Below, one piece after another: positions 7,518 through 15,856 of a stretch of DNA of 15,856 nucleotides. The stretch's first letter is position 1; every line of letters begins with the position of its first letter. Made by a program: the position numbers and the translations under genes. Source of the DNA: an uncultured Rhodobiaceae bacterium (GTDB taxonomy: Archaea > Thermoplasmatota > Poseidoniia > Poseidoniales > Poseidoniaceae); contig CALDQY010000068.1 in NCBI GenBank assembly GCA_937911445.1, forward strand, positions 1 through 15,856. Reading direction: 5' to 3'. The notes beneath the pieces were generated by a model. That model ran no database searches. It saw nothing but the letters and a program-made list of their open reading frames with translations, and was not told where the DNA came from.

Positions 7518-10500
7518 TCAGTAATCCCAGTCTTTGTCTTCGCCGTCGCCACCGCCTCGTGAGAGGATAAAGGCTCCAGCGATGAAGGCGATAACAACGA
7601 CACCGCCGATGGCTCCCCAGGTCCAGCCTGGGAGTTCGCCACTAGATGCATCATCGCCATCGGTGTTGTCATCGGTGATTTCTCCACCATCGACCTCGTT
7701 GATGTACGAAGCATCAGCTCCTGCGGCACCTGTTGATGCTGCAAGTCCTGCGTTGCCAAGTGCGTCAACTGGTACAACTGCGAAGTGCATTGTACCTTGA
7801 CCAGTGGTTGGAATCATGACATCTGCGGTCATGACGTCTGCACTACCAGTGTTGACGCAGGTGGTTGGCATGTTGATGGCTTCGAACGCCTCACGGTTCT
7901 TGTAGCAGAGGTTCCATGAAGCAACGTCGTCTGCGTTACCTTCCATGCTCCAGGTCAAAGTCCACTTGTCACCTGCAACATTGACGTTGACGCCGGTTGC
8001 AGATGCTCCTTCAACTTCCTTATCAGCAACGACGGTCGCTTGACCGATCGGAGTGCTGCAGAGTCCATCGTTGTTGCAGACTGCGACTTCGATGTCGTAG
8101 GATTCACCGTGAGTTGTGGAAGAACCACTGTACGTGTACGTAACGGCGGTGCGGTCGAGATCGACTGAGAAGGTTTCTCCAGATGCGTCGGTGATGCTGA
8201 CGGAAATCTTGTCACCAGCGAGTGGCGTGCCCTCAAGTCCCCAGTTCATGGTAATGTCTCCACCCATGCCAGGTGCAGCGTTGAAGCTACCAATCGATGC
8301 GCTTGGTGCATCCTTTGCTTGAAGTGGTGAGTCAATCAACATCAGCTGTCCTGCAGGTAGTGTACCACCGGAAAGAACTGCGGAAAGAACGGACTTTGTC
8401 GAGTCTTCCTCACTGTTGGTCGCACCATCAGCAATAAGTTGAGTCAATGCAGGGTTGGCACAGCTTGTGGAGTACCACAAGGATGTAGCGCCAAGTCCAG
8501 AATCAAACGTCAAGTCAATGCTTTGAGCGAGAACGTCGTTTGCACCGTAGTTGGTGGCAGGCGAGTAATCGATGACTGCGATCGGCGTGTACTTACCACT
8601 GAGAAGGTCACCGAGTTGACCTGCAGGGTCAGGCAAATCGATGCTTGCACAGTCCTCTACGTTACCGTCTGTAACACTGATACTGTAGGCAGCCTTGCTG
8701 AAGTACGTCAAGGAATAATCCATGGTGATACCACTAGCAGTTGTGTCGGTTGCGACTGCATCGTTCCAAATCTCGATGATGATTTCTTCGCTGACTTCAC
8801 CGCCATGAGCATCGGTGATGGTAACGACGACCGGGAAGGTCGTGACGAAGTCTTGGATGATCGGAGTTGTACAGGTTCGTGCAACACCGCCCAATCCGCC
8901 ACATCCAGCGAGAACAACGCTCTCTGCGCCTCCAACCCAAGAGTAGGTGAGGCCTTCACCGGTAACATCGTCTGCATCGAAGACGGAGACTTCGAACTCG
9001 AGCATGCTTTCCATACCGAGGAAGAGATCACCTTGGGTGACAAGGTCAAGAGAAGAGATAACCGGGAGGTTGTTGCGTACTTCCTTCTCCATCGAGACAA
9101 GGTTGTTGCTTGGCTTTTGGTCAGTAATCTTGCTTTCCATAACCAATTCTGCTTCGATGGTGTAGGTTCCAACATCGAACTCAACCATAGTACAAGCGTG
9201 TCCTTGATCGAACGCCTCTGGCCCTGTTCCGAGTTTGGCGTAGTTGTAGGATGGTTCAACACCTTGGAGACAGGAGTTTACAGTCTCGGTGATGACTTCG
9301 CTTGTGTCGAGGTTGGTAATGGTGAAGGTGACGTTCCAGTCGTACAATTCGGTTACAGAAGAGCCACGGTGCTCAACAGCAGCATCGATGTACGATGTGC
9401 CGACAGAGAGGTCGCCTGGCTCACCTGCTCCGACAGTAAAGGTAGGGATACCTGTTCCGTCGTTGTTGTATCCTTGGTTGACAGTCAACATCGAGATGCG
9501 AATGTCGTGGAATGTGCTGAGTGTTCCAGTAATCTCATCAGCGTTGTTGTTCGTGATGTCATCTTTGTCAAACGACTCTTCGCAGAAATTGGAATAAATC
9601 TCTGTCGTCGTCGTCGGATTTCCTTCTTCATCCGTCGAATTGAGTTCGACTGTGTCGATACAGGACTCGAACTGACCGTAGAGCGAGTAGCCTCCAATCG
9701 CAACATCGACGCTGTACGCAGCTTCGGTGTTGCTCGTGTCTGGTGTTACAGAGCCAGTGTAGGTCCATACACCGTTGCTGACGTCGTCCGACATGATTGT
9801 GCGGACCTCAGTTCGGTTGTCAGTTGGGTCTGTCTCGTTTTGGTAAACAAGGACGAGTTGGTCGGTTCCGACATTGACGGAGTGAACCAAGGAACCAATT
9901 GTTGCGGACTTGAGGTCGGAAATGTCTTGTCCGGAAGCGGCAGAGACATCACCAGAAACGTCGATTTCCATGGTCAAGTTGTGTGTGATAAAGTCACTTG
10001 AACCGTTGAGTTTGACGCTCACTTCAAAGTTCTTGACACCTTCTCCTGTTGCGACAACGGAGCCATCTGTCCATGCAATGTCAATCTCAACGTCGAGGTA
10101 GTCGACGACTTCGACGTAGACTTGCTGAACATCGTTTCCTGGATCGACATCTTGGTCGGAGTAGGTTTCGATTTGAATTACATAGATACCAGCAGCCGGT
10201 GTCCAGGTTGCGTCGCCACCACCGTATTGGATGGTGGTTTTACCGCCCTTGAAGACGGCACCAGCGGCAAGGGACTGATCGCCACAAACGCTAGCATCAT
10301 CGCAGATGACATCAGGGTTATCGAACTCGATGTCAGCACCCGATGCATCCTTAGCGAGCATCAATGGGTTTCCATTGCCGTCAGCGATCCAAACAGCAGC
10401 TTTGTAGCCAAGTTCGGTGATGGCTTGATCACCAGAGTTTTGGATGAAGACTTCGAAGGTCGTTGCTTGACCAACAAAGATTTCATTGCGGCACTCAGGG

Positions 10501-10670
10501 TTGCACTGGGTTTCTTTCGGTGAAGTAATGGCAACGAGTTCTGCATCTGCACCACTTCGGGCACCAGCTTCCTCGATTACTTCGGTTGTTTCTAGTTGTG
10601 TGATGTCGATGTTTGCCATCAGGCTGGCCACCAACAACAGCACGAGCATTACAGGGGTAATTTTTCTCAT
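7518..10670 (-). CDS. Secreted, membrane-anchored multi-domain Ig-like surface protein (1050 aa)
   Basis: Start ATG 10670 is chosen over an earlier in-frame ATG at 10754. It has GGAGG 7 nt upstream, begins a clear signal peptide (MRKITPVMLVLLLVASLMA), and lies downstream of the TATA box, whereas 10754 lies upstream of it. Residues about 40-190 look like a CARDB-type Ig domain (TTFEVFIQNSGDQAI). Residues 535-637 look PKD/cadherin-like (VFDADD, LTYSW, VTITDAHGG). Residues 795-980 hold two fibronectin-III-like folds. A Gly/Asp-rich linker leads to one membrane segment at 1014-1036 and the charged tail GDGEDKDWDY. Cysteines tend to fall in close pairs (56/60, 123/129, 590/600, 865/871), as expected for extracytoplasmic disulfides. 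The protein is strongly acidic. No enzyme motif was seen. It is probably a cell-surface structural or binding protein; the exact family is not recognised. It is transcribed from its own promoter. Confidence 0.92.
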   Translation of the reverse strand: MRKITPVMLVLLLVASLMANIDITQLETTEVIEEAGARSGADAELVAITSPKETQCNPECRNEIFVGQATTFEVFIQNSGDQAITELGYKAAVWIADGNGNPLMLAKDASGADIEFDNPDVICDDASVCGDQSLAAGAVFKGGKTTIQYGGGDATWTPAAGIYVIQIETYSDQDVDPGNDVQQVYVEVVDYLDVEIDIAWTDGSVVATGEGVKNFEVSVKLNGSSDFITHNLTMEIDVSGDVSAASGQDISDLKSATIGSLVHSVNVGTDQLVLVYQNETDPTDNRTEVRTIMSDDVSNGVWTYTGSVTPDTSNTEAAYSVDVAIGGYSLYGQFESCIDTVELNSTDEEGNPTTTTEIYSNFCEESFDKDDITNNNADEITGTLSTFHDIRISMLTVNQGYNNDGTGIPTFTVGAGEPGDLSVGTSYIDAAVEHRGSSVTELYDWNVTFTITNLDTSEVITETVNSCLQGVEPSYNYAKLGTGPEAFDQGHACTMVEFDVGTYTIEAELVMESKITDQKPSNNLVSMEKEVRNNLPVISSLDLVTQGDLFLGMESMLEFEVSVFDADDVTGEGLTYSWVGGAESVVLAGCGGLGGVARTCTTPIIQDFVTTFPVVVTITDAHGGEVSEEIIIEIWNDAVATDTTASGITMDYSLTYFSKAAYSISVTDGNVEDCASIDLPDPAGQLGDLLSGKYTPIAVIDYSPATNYGANDVLAQSIDLTFDSGLGATSLWYSTSCANPALTQLIADGATNSEEDSTKSVLSAVLSGGTLPAGQLMLIDSPLQAKDAPSASIGSFNAAPGMGGDITMNWGLEGTPLAGDKISVSITDASGETFSVDLDRTAVTYTYSGSSTTHGESYDIEVAVCNNDGLCSTPIGQATVVADKEVEGASATGVNVNVAGDKWTLTWSMEGNADDVASWNLCYKNREAFEAINMPTTCVNTGSADVMTADVMIPTTGQGTMHFAVVPVDALGNAGLAASTGAAGADASYINEVDGGEITDDNTDGDDASSGELPGWTWGAIGGVVVIAFIAGAFILSRGGGDGEDKDWDY

Positions 10671-10677
10671 GTCATAT

Positions 10678-10682
10678 CCTCC
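10678..10682 (-). promoter_or_regulatory. Ribosome binding site of the 1050-residue surface protein
   Basis: GGAGG on the minus strand with a 7-nt spacer before ATG 10670. It fixes the start at the signal peptide rather than at the upstream in-frame ATG 10754. Confidence 0.8.
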
Positions 10683-10717
10683 AATAAGGGCGGTAACTCG
10701 CCCTACGCCAAAGGACG

Positions 10718-10725
10718 TATTTATA
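10718..10725 (-). promoter_or_regulatory. Archaeal TATA box for the 1050-residue surface protein
   Basis: TATAAATA on the minus strand, centred about 51 nt before ATG 10670, predicting a leader of about 25 nt that contains the ribosome binding site. GCACCC (10730-10735) lies 4 nt upstream of the box. Confidence 0.7.
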
Positions 10726-10743
10726 CTATGGGTGCGAATATAA

Positions 10744-10754
10744 TTGAAATTCAA
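10744..10754. promoter_or_regulatory. Inverted repeat TTGAA-N-TTCAA, putative regulator site (copy 2)
   Basis: The arms are identical to copy 1 at 7266-7276. It is centred 79 nt before ATG 10670 and 18 nt upstream of the TATA box. GCACCC follows after 8 nt on the minus strand. It overlaps the end of the permease terminator T-tract by two bases. Confidence 0.45.
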
Positions 10755-10767
10755 AATAAAAAAAGAA
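10753..10767 (-). terminator. T-tract terminator after the ABC permease gene
   Basis: On the minus strand TTC is followed by TTTTTTTATTTT, about 40 nt after the permease stop codon and with no obvious strong hairpin. This is a typical archaeal oligo-T terminator. It separates the transporter operon from the surface-protein gene, which has its own promoter. Confidence 0.6.
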
Positions 10768-10805
10768 CGTTGTACTACTTGCTCTTTGGTTACGAATTAT
10801 CCGAC

Positions 10806-13800
10806 TCAAGTCGAGGACCGCAGGGCTTCTGAAGGTTCAATCTTCGATGCTGCACGAACCGGTGAAAGGGTTGCAAGATACACCAAAACTGCACCCCCGA
10901 AGAGAACCCACATCACGGTCGACCATGGAAGAACCAAAGCTGCGCCCTCTTCTTCCCAAATGGCAGAATGAAGACCAACATGGAACATCAAGGCCACAAC
11001 GATACCGTTCAAAATACCAAGCAACGAAACCCACCCAATCTCGATCAAATGGACTCGCATCACCATACCTCTGGTAAAACCGAGAGCTCTCAGCATACCG
11101 ATGTGCTTCCTCCTCTCCGAAACGGAGCGATATGTGACGACACCGATTCCTGCAATCCCAATAATGAGGCCGATGGCGAGATATCCCTCAAAGAGGGCAA
11201 GAATCGAGAGGACCAGCGATTGAATCAGTGCAACGTCTTCTGCAATCAACGAGACGTCAACACCTTCCTTTTCTAAATCCATTCGAAGATGTTCGGCGAG
11301 TTCTGTTGCGGCTTCACGTTCAGAAGCAGATTTTCCTGCGGCTGAAAAATAGCGCACTTCGCTTGAATCGAAGTCTTGAGATGCAGCACTCCCCTCACTG
11401 ACGGAAACATAAACGCGGGTTAAACTACCGTCGTATTGCTCAATCACAGGCTCCGAGGGCATCCACACACCTGCAGAAAACAGATACGAGGATTGTTCGA
11501 GAATGCCACCAACCATCACTTCTCTTCGATGACTTGGTTGCTGAGCGTCAATGATGGTGATATTCTCACCAACTTTGACGGAAAAGACGCCGACACTTGT
11601 TCCATCGAGGGAAGATTCCAATCCAAAAGAAGCATCGACAAAGACAACGTCGTCACGACTGTGCATCGATGCCCATGCTTCATCAGATGAACCGCCGAGT
11701 GTTGAATCCCATATGTGCAGAGGAAGACCTCCGTGTTCAGCGAAGTCTTCATCAACGCCCCGGAGAATGTAGGGGGAGCGATCTTGATCTTGATTTTCGA
11801 TGAACGCTTGTGCCCGATAGACGCGCCCCACTGCATCGATGTTGTCGCTGTTCGTGTTCTCAAGCCCCCAATCTTCAATCGGTCCATCCAGTTGTAGCGG
11901 CCTTGAACGTGATGCAGACAACATCAACTCGAAGTCACCTTCTGATTCCTCGACAAAGGAACTGGAATAATTCTCGAACTGCAATGTGTATCCGCTAAGG
12001 ACGATAACTGAAAACACCGTGATGGAGAACATTCCCATGACGACGGCAGTACGTAACGGCTTGTGCAAAGGATATGAGAGAGCAACAGGCACAACTGCTC
12101 CACTTCGGAATGATGCGAGACGGAGCAATCCTCGAATCATCAGTGGCGCCAGAGCCGCGAGAACAAAGACACCAGCGAAAACCTGGACCAGTCCAATCAC
12201 GATGAAGGAAAACTCGTTCGGCGTCAAATCAGCACGTATCGGGTCAAGTGACGACGGCAGACTCGTCCAAATAAGAAGGAACACGCCGATAAAACCGATC
12301 GTTTTTCGTGGCGCTTCTCGGAAGGTTGGCAGTGACCCGTCTGGAGATCGCTTTGCTCGGAGGACAGGAACAATCCAAAACAGAATAGGGCATATGAACA
12401 AAATGATTGAACAACCGAGAACAATCCACACACTGTGTGCTAGTGGACCGCTCCCCAGTGCGAACATCCCTGCTGTCACAAGGCCCATGCCCATTGCTCC
12501 GATAACGAACAAATACAATCCCCATGGAACATGTTTCGGCACACGTGGGGGAACGCTCTTCAAGGCATGAACGATAATCATCCTCGATGACCACAGAGCG
12601 GATGCAAACAAGGTCATCATGGCGAGATGAAAACCCCAGAACCATCCTGCAAGAATCGATGATGCATCAACATGGAATGAGAAAACATCCGCTCCCGCTG
12701 TAGCAAAGACACTCGAAAATCCAATTCCGATCAGCCATGCGAGGCCAACGCCTACCAAGGAACCGAAACCACACCCAATCACTGCAGCAATTGAACCTTC
12801 TATCATCGCTACGTAACGGAGATCCGAACGCGTCATACCAAGAGCACGAACCGTCGCATACTCCTTTTGACGCACATCCACGAGCATCATGATGATGGTG
12901 ATGACAAGCAGCACACCGGCTGCGATGGTGAATGAACCGAAGACCAGAAACATTGCCGAAAGGACACCAGAGGATGCTTCAGCTTGCTCAAGTGCATCGA
13001 TTTTGACGGCTTGAACAAAAAGGGACAATTCATCGATTCCTACAAGTGAGTCGAGATGTTGTTCGACACTCGCAATTTCGTCTTCTGAGACATTGCTGAA
13101 GATGAGCATGGACCGTTCACGCTCATCCGCAGTTGCAAGTATCTCTGCATCGGTTATGTTGATGAGGCCAAGAATAACCGAGTCCAGTTCAGACAGCGAG
13201 GAAAGACGTTCATCATCCACGAACGACCCATTGATGCTCAGATTCAACGATTCGTCCGAACCAAAAGCGTATTGGAACAAGCCGGATGCTCTGATCGACC
13301 CATTGTTAACTTCAGAAATCGGGTTGAGGCGCTCACCAATGCGTAATTCTCCTTGTCGCACGGAGAGCGATGAAGCATCGCCGTCGAAGGCGAAAAACAT
13401 CTGCGGCAGAGTTCCAAAGCCCCCTGCATCCGACAAAATAGGAAGACGCATGGATTGTATGGATCCATTTTCCATCGAACGAAGGACAAGTCCTGAATCT
13501 TCGATGCACCATGCTTGCGTTGCGTTGATTTCGATTCCCAAACCTGAACATACGTCCGGTTCTTGACGCGATTCAGGCTGCCAATCGGATGCGTCCATCT
13601 CGACAAATGGCTGTTGAAGATTGTCAAGAGATTGCATGAAAAACGATTCACTAAGGAGGCCTTCAACACGCAGATAGAGATTCATGTCGTCCATTCGAAG
13701 TTCCCAATCAAGAATCGTTGAAGGCAAGTCAAGTTCGAGAGAGGATTCGTTCATGGTATCACTTTCGACATCCCCGTACCAAAGTGAACGAGAGGAACCA

Positions 13801-15314
13801 TCCTCTAGAGCAAACCAAGACGTCGATTCTGAAACGACGGCGACCATCTGTCTGTCCTCAATGATGAGCGATGTTTCCTCATCATCGGAGACGTTGCCAA
13901 GTACGAGCCCAGCGTCATGGGCTGCGAATCCGAGGCCCTCATCGATGGAAACATCGTTGAGAATCCCGCCATTCTGAACACGCCAGATCCACGATGTTTC
14001 ATTGGTTTCATAGCCCAATCCTGCAGCACCCCAATGCCATAATGCACCATCGTCAACGATGATTCCATCGACATCGCCATCAGCGAGTGTCAGAAGGTTC
14101 GAAGAACCTGAATCAAGACCAATCAAGGGGACTTGAAGGACTTCCATCAACGCTGCGTCAGCTACCAACGAACTACGGTTTTCGGAAAGACTTGTCACGA
14201 TTCGAGGTGATAGCCGCCCCAATCCGTTTGTCGAGGCTACGGTGAGAGCGTCGCCTTCTGAGATGAGTTGCAATCCTGATTCATCTACACCAATGCTCAA
14301 ATTCAACGTTTCACCGATGGAGTCAATGATTGGCTCTACTGCTGACCGTTCCTCTTTGACGTCGTTGAGCGAAATCCGGATGGACGTGACATTACCCTCG
14401 GATTGTTGCAAGACTTGAGCTGTTGCGAGATCGGTAAAGACGGCGGGTGCCGTCGTACCCGCAAGTTGTCCTTGTCCAGCCATTTCAACGATTTCCTCGA
14501 CGCTGAAATTCTGCTCAACTCGTTCGATTCCATTCTGATTTCGAACGAACCAACCGAGTTGGAGTTCGTCGCCTTTCGCCACTTCAAGTTCATCCGCAAA
14601 CGCTTGGTTAACCACAACCTTTGGTTCGGTTGAGAACCGGTTGATTTCTTCCAATTCAAACCACGTCAACCCTTTGGCCTTCGATCCGATAATGACGTCC
14701 TCTCGGTGTTCGAGGGCGAACCAAGCCACACTCGGATTCGCTCGCTCATCTGCAGTTACGACCGACGCAGAGACGACCCTTCCGGATTGGATATCGCCAA
14801 GACCCTCAACGTCTGAGTTACGAAGGTCAGCGACAATCGACTGAGGGATTTCGACAACTTGCCCTGATGTTGCATCGAATCCTGAGATGAGAAGGTCGGT
14901 TTCGCCCCAGGCTGCTTCAACCTCTTCGCGAACTGTTTGATCGAGAGAATCTCCTACGATGAGCGACGATGAGATGACGGCCGAACCGATCATCAACCCT
15001 GCCATGAGGAGTGCAGCCTGACGTTTTTTCCGCAGGAGTTGTTGCCAAGCCAACCTGAAAGCCAGCAATCGCCGCGGAGAGACGATGGCTTGAACGCCAA
15101 ACAAACTCAAAAGCCCGAACATGAGACCACCAACGAAACCATTCATCGAGGTGAAACCAAGCCATGTGAGGATGAAATACGAAAGAATTCCATCTGCCAT
15201 TGGTGCAAGAACGATCAGTGCTCGAGCCCCTCTCGAGCACCCTTTGCGCAAGCCATATGCTGTCACTGACGCTCCTACGAAGAGAAGAAGCGCAAGCAGC
15301 AGCACAATGAGCAC
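10806..15314 (-). CDS. ABC transporter permease with two MacB/FtsX-type halves and a large ectodomain (1502 aa)
   Basis: Membrane partner of the ATPase encoded upstream. Start GTG 15314 has GAGGAGG 7 nt upstream. Three N-terminal membrane segments (about 2-77) precede the first MacB-like unit: a membrane helix at 100-120 preceded by LRKKRQ, an ectodomain at about 121-780, then FtsX helices near 786-812, 836-868 and 886-912 with the cytoplasmic loop RQKEYATVRALGMTRSDL. Several linking helices (929-1062) lead to the second unit: a helix at 1088-1110, an ectodomain at about 1111-1361, and helices near 1365-1396, 1420-1446 and 1462-1484 with RRKHIGMLRALGFTRG. The ending SPVRAASKIEPSEALR is the usual FtsX end. 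The first ectodomain is roughly 660 residues, well beyond the usual MacB size. Its region 400-665 has propeller-like strands and Cys 589/603. All 16 N-x-S/T sites I count fall in the predicted external parts. The role is probably MacB/LolCDE-like mechanotransmission, that is export or envelope work; the substrate is unknown. Confidence 0.93.
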   Translation of the reverse strand: MLIVLLLALLLFVGASVTAYGLRKGCSRGARALIVLAPMADGILSYFILTWLGFTSMNGFVGGLMFGLLSLFGVQAIVSPRRLLAFRLAWQQLLRKKRQAALLMAGLMIGSAVISSSLIVGDSLDQTVREEVEAAWGETDLLISGFDATSGQVVEIPQSIVADLRNSDVEGLGDIQSGRVVSASVVTADERANPSVAWFALEHREDVIIGSKAKGLTWFELEEINRFSTEPKVVVNQAFADELEVAKGDELQLGWFVRNQNGIERVEQNFSVEEIVEMAGQGQLAGTTAPAVFTDLATAQVLQQSEGNVTSIRISLNDVKEERSAVEPIIDSIGETLNLSIGVDESGLQLISEGDALTVASTNGLGRLSPRIVTSLSENRSSLVADAALMEVLQVPLIGLDSGSSNLLTLADGDVDGIIVDDGALWHWGAAGLGYETNETSWIWRVQNGGILNDVSIDEGLGFAAHDAGLVLGNVSDDEETSLIIEDRQMVAVVSESTSWFALEDGSSRSLWYGDVESDTMNESSLELDLPSTILDWELRMDDMNLYLRVEGLLSESFFMQSLDNLQQPFVEMDASDWQPESRQEPDVCSGLGIEINATQAWCIEDSGLVLRSMENGSIQSMRLPILSDAGGFGTLPQMFFAFDGDASSLSVRQGELRIGERLNPISEVNNGSIRASGLFQYAFGSDESLNLSINGSFVDDERLSSLSELDSVILGLINITDAEILATADERERSMLIFSNVSEDEIASVEQHLDSLVGIDELSLFVQAVKIDALEQAEASSGVLSAMFLVFGSFTIAAGVLLVITIIMMLVDVRQKEYATVRALGMTRSDLRYVAMIEGSIAAVIGCGFGSLVGVGLAWLIGIGFSSVFATAGADVFSFHVDASSILAGWFWGFHLAMMTLFASALWSSRMIIVHALKSVPPRVPKHVPWGLYLFVIGAMGMGLVTAGMFALGSGPLAHSVWIVLGCSIILFICPILFWIVPVLRAKRSPDGSLPTFREAPRKTIGFIGVFLLIWTSLPSSLDPIRADLTPNEFSFIVIGLVQVFAGVFVLAALAPLMIRGLLRLASFRSGAVVPVALSYPLHKPLRTAVVMGMFSITVFSVIVLSGYTLQFENYSSSFVEESEGDFELMLSASRSRPLQLDGPIEDWGLENTNSDNIDAVGRVYRAQAFIENQDQDRSPYILRGVDEDFAEHGGLPLHIWDSTLGGSSDEAWASMHSRDDVVFVDASFGLESSLDGTSVGVFSVKVGENITIIDAQQPSHRREVMVGGILEQSSYLFSAGVWMPSEPVIEQYDGSLTRVYVSVSEGSAASQDFDSSEVRYFSAAGKSASEREAATELAEHLRMDLEKEGVDVSLIAEDVALIQSLVLSILALFEGYLAIGLIIGIAGIGVVTYRSVSERRKHIGMLRALGFTRGMVMRVHLIEIGWVSLLGILNGIVVALMFHVGLHSAIWEEEGAALVLPWSTVMWVLFGGAVLVYLATLSPVRAASKIEPSEALRSST

Positions 15315-15316
15315 AA

Positions 15317-15856
15317 CTATTCCTCCTCAAGAACATCCTCAAGGAAACGCCCATCAGACATCCGTCGAATGGAATCACACTGCTGAGCAATTGACCCATC
15401 ATGTGTGACAATAAGGAAGGTCGTATTTCCTACTCGGCACAGCGTACGGAGGAGTTGAATGATGGACGCTGAAGTTTCAGCATCCAAATTCCCAGTTGGC
15501 TCGTCACAGAGCACAATTGCAGGCCTGTGCACAACGGCCCGAGCAATCGCAACCCGCTGTTGTTGACCTCCTGATAGTTCAGCAGGCCGATGTTCAAGGC
15601 GGTCACCAAGACCGACAGCAGTGAGGGCTTTCGTTGCCTCTATCCGTGCCTCATTCGCAGGAGTTCCTTGAATCAGTAACGGCAACTCAACGTTTTCCAA
15701 TGCGGTCATGACCGGGAGAAGATTGAATTCTTGGAAAATGAATCCCATGTGCTTTCCACGTACCCGTGTGCGTTCGTCATCGCTCGACCCGTACAGATTC
15801 TCTCCGTTGATCATCACGGTTCCTGAATTGGGTTCATCAATTCCAGAAAGGACGTT
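15317..15856 (-). CDS. ABC transporter ATP-binding protein, MacB/LolD-type (N-terminus beyond window)
   Basis: Energises the permease encoded directly downstream. The frame is open through the right edge. The first visible residues (NVLSGIDEPNSGT) are those that normally follow Walker A in this family, so the Walker A itself lies outside. The GTG at 15817 is internal and is not the start. In the 179 visible residues: Q-loop FIFQEFNLLP (Gln 42), signature LSGGQQQR (94-101), Walker B IVLCDEPTGNLD (catalytic Glu 119), and H-loop VTHD (His 152). The ENVELPLL segment and the NLD D-loop are typical of the MacB/LolD/FtsE group that pairs with FtsX-fold permeases. About 40-50 residues are missing. 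The gene ends with LEEE, whose codons supply the permease ribosome binding site. Confidence 0.96.
   Translation of the reverse strand, partial: NVLSGIDEPNSGTVMINGENLYGSSDDERTRVRGKHMGFIFQEFNLLPVMTALENVELPLLIQGTPANEARIEATKALTAVGLGDRLEHRPAELSGGQQQRVAIARAVVHRPAIVLCDEPTGNLDAETSASIIQLLRTLCRVGNTTFLIVTHDGSIAQQCDSIRRMSDGRFLEDVLEEE
15322..15328 (-). promoter_or_regulatory. Ribosome binding site of the permease, inside the ATPase gene
   Basis: GAGGAGG on the minus strand, formed by the Glu codons at the end of the ATPase gene, with a 7-nt spacer to GTG 15314. The ATPase stop TAG lies within that spacer, 2 nt before the GTG. This layout implies translational coupling of the two subunits. Confidence 0.8.

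Noticed and set aside
8439..10001. Plus-strand open frame of 520 codons opposite the 1050-residue protein gene
   Set aside because: The minus strand encodes a coherent protein with signal peptide, Ig-like domains, membrane anchor, promoter and terminator. The plus frame is a shadow of its codon bias, with no promoter, no ribosome binding site and no recognisable domain.
10671..10754. Upstream in-frame ATG 10754 as the start of the 1050-residue protein
   Set aside because: It lies upstream of the TATA box, has no ribosome binding site, and would place 28 residues before a clear signal peptide.
15317..15817. ATPase starting at GTG 15817 as a complete 166-residue protein
   Set aside because: The frame continues to the window edge with conserved family sequence (NVLSGIDEPNSGT). 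A 166-residue version would lack Walker A.
1..15856. CRISPR arrays, tRNA or rRNA genes, insertion sequences
   Set aside because: I saw no regularly spaced direct repeats, no cloverleaf or rRNA sequence, and no transposase or terminal inverted repeats.

Overview
The window looks archaeal, most like a marine Thermoplasmatota/Poseidoniales (MGII)-type genome. This is inferred from TATA boxes about 50 nt ahead of start codons, strong GGAGG-type ribosome binding sites, T-rich terminators and giant Ig-like/beta-helix surface proteins; no phylogenetic marker is present. All four genes lie on the minus strand, so they read from right to left.

Right edge to 10806: an ABC transporter pair. The ATPase (15317-15856) is cut by the window edge just after where its Walker A motif would be. 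Two bases after its stop codon begins a 1502-residue permease (10806-15314). It fuses two MacB/FtsX-type halves and carries an unusually large first ectodomain, part of which looks like a beta-propeller insertion.

10805 to 7189: a terminator T-tract, then a promoter, then a 1050-residue secreted Ig-like protein (7518-10670). That protein has a signal peptide and a C-terminal membrane anchor with a short acidic tail. Its 3' region holds three tandem hairpins ending in an intrinsic-type terminator.

7188 to the left edge: one uninterrupted reading frame of 2396 residues that has not ended at base 1. It encodes a giant secreted protein. The order is signal peptide, a leader like those of WapA/Rhs-type secreted proteins, duplicated Ig-like modules, parallel beta-helix regions, and a series of Tyr/Ser-rich patches, mostly bracketed by cysteines.

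The most interesting observation is regulatory. The two surface-protein genes share a composite upstream element: the inverted repeat TTGAA-N-TTCAA, then 7-8 nt, then GCACCC, then a TATA box. It sits at nearly the same distance from both start codons, which suggests co-regulation. Together with the neighbouring MacB-type transporter, the region reads as a cell-surface locus: an envelope-directed ABC machine beside two large, probably co-expressed surface proteins. The functional link between transporter and surface proteins is inferred from proximity only.
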